33,108 bases of DNA from JAWXUE01 sp044432865 (GTDB taxonomy: Bacteria; Bacillota_I; Bacilli_A; Acholeplasmatales; Anaeroplasmataceae): assembly GCA_044432865.1 (NCBI GenBank), contig JAWXUF010000011.1, forward strand, positions 1 to 33,108. The letters run 5' to 3'. Shown here piece by piece: positions 31,489 to 33,108 of the stretch. Under the pieces are notes generated by a model that saw only the letters and a list, made by a program, of their open reading frames with translations, searched no databases and was not told the DNA's origin. A program made the position numbers and the translations under genes. The first letter of the stretch is position 1. Each line of letters starts with the position of its first letter.

Positions 31489-31513
31489 AATAAGTCCTCC
31501 TTTCAGACAATTC

Positions 31514-32347
31514 TTATTTATCGTTTCTTCTACGCACGATTAATGCATTAGAAGCTTTTTTGTTTTTACGAGTTTTTAAACCTAATGCAGGTTTACCCCA
31601 AGGTGTTACTGGTGAAGGACGTCCGATTGGAGTTCTACCTTCCCCTCCCCCATGAGGGTGATCGTTAGGGTTCATTACTGACCCACGAACTTCAGGACGT
31701 TTACCCATATGACGAGCACGACCCGCTTTTCCGATGTTTACTAATTCCCAAGCTTCATTACCAACAACACCAACTGTTGCACGGCAAGTAGCAAGAACTT
31801 TTCTTACTTCACCAGAACTTAATCTAACTAAAACGTATCTTTCTTCACGTCCTAGAATTTGTGCTGAACCACCAGCACTACGAACTAACTGACCACCGTG
31901 ACCAGGGTGTAATTCGATATTGTGAATTAATGTACCTACTGGAATTTCGATAATTGGCATTGCATTACCAATTTTAATATCTACATTGTGTCCAGAGATA
32001 ATTTGATTACCAACTTTTAAACCTTTTGGAGCTAAGATATAACGTTTTTCACCATCTAAGTAATGAATTAACGCGATGTTAGCACTTCTGTTTGGATCGT
32101 ACTCAATTGTAGCAACTTTTCCGCAAACATTATCTTTATTACGTTTGAAGTCGATAATACGGTATTTTCTTTTTGCTCCACCACCGTGGTGACGAACTGT
32201 GATGTGTCCTGTATTATTACGCCCACCTGTTTTTTTAAGTGGAGCTAATAATGATTTCTCAGGTGTTGATGTTGTGATTTCATCAAACGTTAACACGCTC
32301 ATATTACGTCTACCGTTTGTGGTAGGTTTGTATGTTTTAACCGCCAT
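31514..32347 (-). CDS. rplB: ribosomal protein uL2
   Basis: The 277-residue protein is essential for subunit association and peptidyl transfer. The N-terminal RNA-binding domain has HHGGGAKRKYRIIDFKRNK. The C-terminal segment VMNPNDHPHGGGEGRTPIGR contains the conserved histidine near the peptidyl transferase centre. It is full length. Confidence 0.98.
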   Translation of the reverse strand: MAVKTYKPTTNGRRNMSVLTFDEITTSTPEKSLLAPLKKTGGRNNTGHITVRHHGGGAKRKYRIIDFKRNKDNVCGKVATIEYDPNRSANIALIHYLDGEKRYILAPKGLKVGNQIISGHNVDIKIGNAMPIIEIPVGTLIHNIELHPGHGGQLVRSAGGSAQILGREERYVLVRLSSGEVRKVLATCRATVGVVGNEAWELVNIGKAGRARHMGKRPEVRGSVMNPNDHPHGGGEGRTPIGRPSPVTPWGKPALGLKTRKNKKASNALIVRRRNDK

Positions 32348-32364
32348 GTCGATTATCCTCCTAA

Positions 32365-32649
32365 TTAAATGTTAAATTCATCAATTGAATTACCTTCAGC
32401 TAAAGTACAAATCGCTTTTTTATACGCTGGTTTAAATCCAGAGTGTCTTCCAACTGTACGTTTTTTAGGTAATACATTGATTGTATGAACTGCAGAAACC
32501 TTTACATTAAAGATCTCTTGAACTGCATTTTTTATTTCTAATTTATTTGCTTTTTTATCTACTTTAAAAGTATATTTGTTAAAAGTCTCTTTTAATTCCA
32601 TACTTTTTTCAGTAATGATAGGCCCTTTAATAATGTCATATAATTTCAT
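32365..32649 (-). CDS. rplW: ribosomal protein uL23
   Basis: The 94-residue protein at the tunnel exit is the docking site for trigger factor and SRP. DIIKGPIITEKSMEL, KYTFKVDKKANKLEIKNAV and the loop KKRTVGRHSGFKPAYKKAI are diagnostic. It starts one base after the rplD stop. Confidence 0.97.
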   Translation of the reverse strand: MKLYDIIKGPIITEKSMELKETFNKYTFKVDKKANKLEIKNAVQEIFNVKVSAVHTINVLPKKRTVGRHSGFKPAYKKAICTLAEGNSIDEFNI

Positions 32650-32650
32650 G

Positions 32651-33108
32651 TTAGTTTAGAACCTCCTCAAAATATTTTACTGAATCAACAGCTAAAACAA
32701 CTTGATCATATTTTAAGATGTCAAAAACAGAAACGTGATTTTGTACGTTTACTGAAACGTTTGGAATATTTCTTGAAGATTTTTCCACATTTTCAGTAAC
32801 CTCAGGTAATACAAATAATGTTTTTTTACCTGTTAAGTTTAAGTTTTCGATAACTTGTAAGAAGTCTTTTGTTTTCACTTGTTCAAGTGCAATTGCTTCA
32901 ACAGCAACTAATTTGTTATTTAATACTTTATAAGATAACGCAGATTTTAAAGCTAATTTTTTAACTTTACGATTAACTTTCACTGAGTAATCTCTAGGTG
33001 TTGGTCCAAACACAATTCCACCACCACGCCATTGTGGAGCACGAATAGATCCTTGACGAGCACGTCCAGTACCTTTTTGTGCCCAAGGTTTACGTCCACC
33101 ACCACGTA
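32651..33108 (-). CDS. rplD: ribosomal protein uL4 (5' end outside window)
   Basis: The C-terminal 151 residues or so of uL4 are visible. The open frame runs to the window edge through RGGGRKPWAQKGTGRARQGS and RAPQWRGGG, the conserved tunnel-loop region. An apparent start at GTG 33013 is therefore internal, a valine within GGGIVFGPTPRDY. The globular end (KKTLFVLPEVTENV, then YDQVVLAVDSVKYFEEVLN) is complete. The gene's first 50-60 codons, with rplC and rpsJ, should lie just beyond the right edge. Confidence 0.97.
   Translation of the reverse strand, partial: RGGGRKPWAQKGTGRARQGSIRAPQWRGGGIVFGPTPRDYSVKVNRKVKKLALKSALSYKVLNNKLVAVEAIALEQVKTKDFLQVIENLNLTGKKTLFVLPEVTENVEKSSRNIPNVSVNVQNHVSVFDILKYDQVVLAVDSVKYFEEVLN

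Noticed and set aside
33011..33013. GTG 33013 as the start of rplD
   Set aside because: The frame continues to the window edge through the conserved uL4 tunnel-loop sequence, so this is an internal valine.

Overview
The window is AT-rich chromosomal DNA (about 30% GC by eye) from a low-GC Bacillota, probably a Bacilli-type lineage. The evidence is the gene order (rplD to rplQ with secY-adk-map-infA-rpmJ embedded, then the ecf genes, then a tmk-holB-ricT-trmN6-rsmI-metG block as in Bacillus), purine-rich Shine-Dalgarno sites, and typical sigma-A promoters. TGA acts as a stop: ecfT and holB end in TGA within 4-bp start/stop overlaps, so the Mycoplasma code is not used. A lineage near Erysipelotrichales, RF39 or Acholeplasma-like Bacilli is plausible but is a guess.

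Layout. (1) 1-232 is a promoter region for a two-gene plus-strand unit, tmcAL (tRNA-Met ac4C synthesis) and a CPBP membrane protease, 233-2131. A perfect bidirectional hairpin at 2134-2166 separates it from the minus-strand genes. (2) 2165-4146 is a minus-strand catabolic pair, a zinc sorbitol-type dehydrogenase and a PfkB fructokinase. Its consensus promoter carries a 24-bp perfect palindrome over the -10 box. (3) 4316-4837 is a monocistronic NUDIX (ADP-ribose pyrophosphatase-like) gene with its own promoter and terminator. (4) 4904-8554 encodes a very large (about 1216 aa) unusual protein with its own promoter. It has a Pro/Gln-rich N-terminus, an acidic region with five DLxDIF motifs, about 19 repeats of about 24 residues, and a C-terminal region ending in a uL15-like tail. 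(5) 8717-19768 is one long minus-strand operon of 13 closely packed genes: ecfA1, ecfA2, ecfT, truA, tmk, holB, ricT, trmN6, a TerB-like gene, rsmI, a thioredoxin-like gene, metG and yitT. A hairpin terminator ends it. (6) 19885-33108 is the S10-spc-alpha supercluster from rplD (5' end outside the window) to rplQ, complete from rplW onward. It includes rpmD and rpmJ, two genes under 61 codons, and ends in a strong terminator.

How it fits together. Most of the window is translation, tRNA/rRNA modification and housekeeping machinery: ribosomal proteins, IF1, methionine aminopeptidase, SecY, MetRS, TruA, RsmI, TrmN6, TmcAL and RicT. The ECF energising module, thymidylate kinase and DNA polymerase III delta' share the second operon. 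The least explained object is the giant repeat protein at 4904-8554, and most of the hunt concerns it. Stretches without a gene are all under 300 bases. They hold promoters, palindromes and terminators, listed individually. No tRNA, rRNA, CRISPR, insertion sequence or prophage feature was seen.
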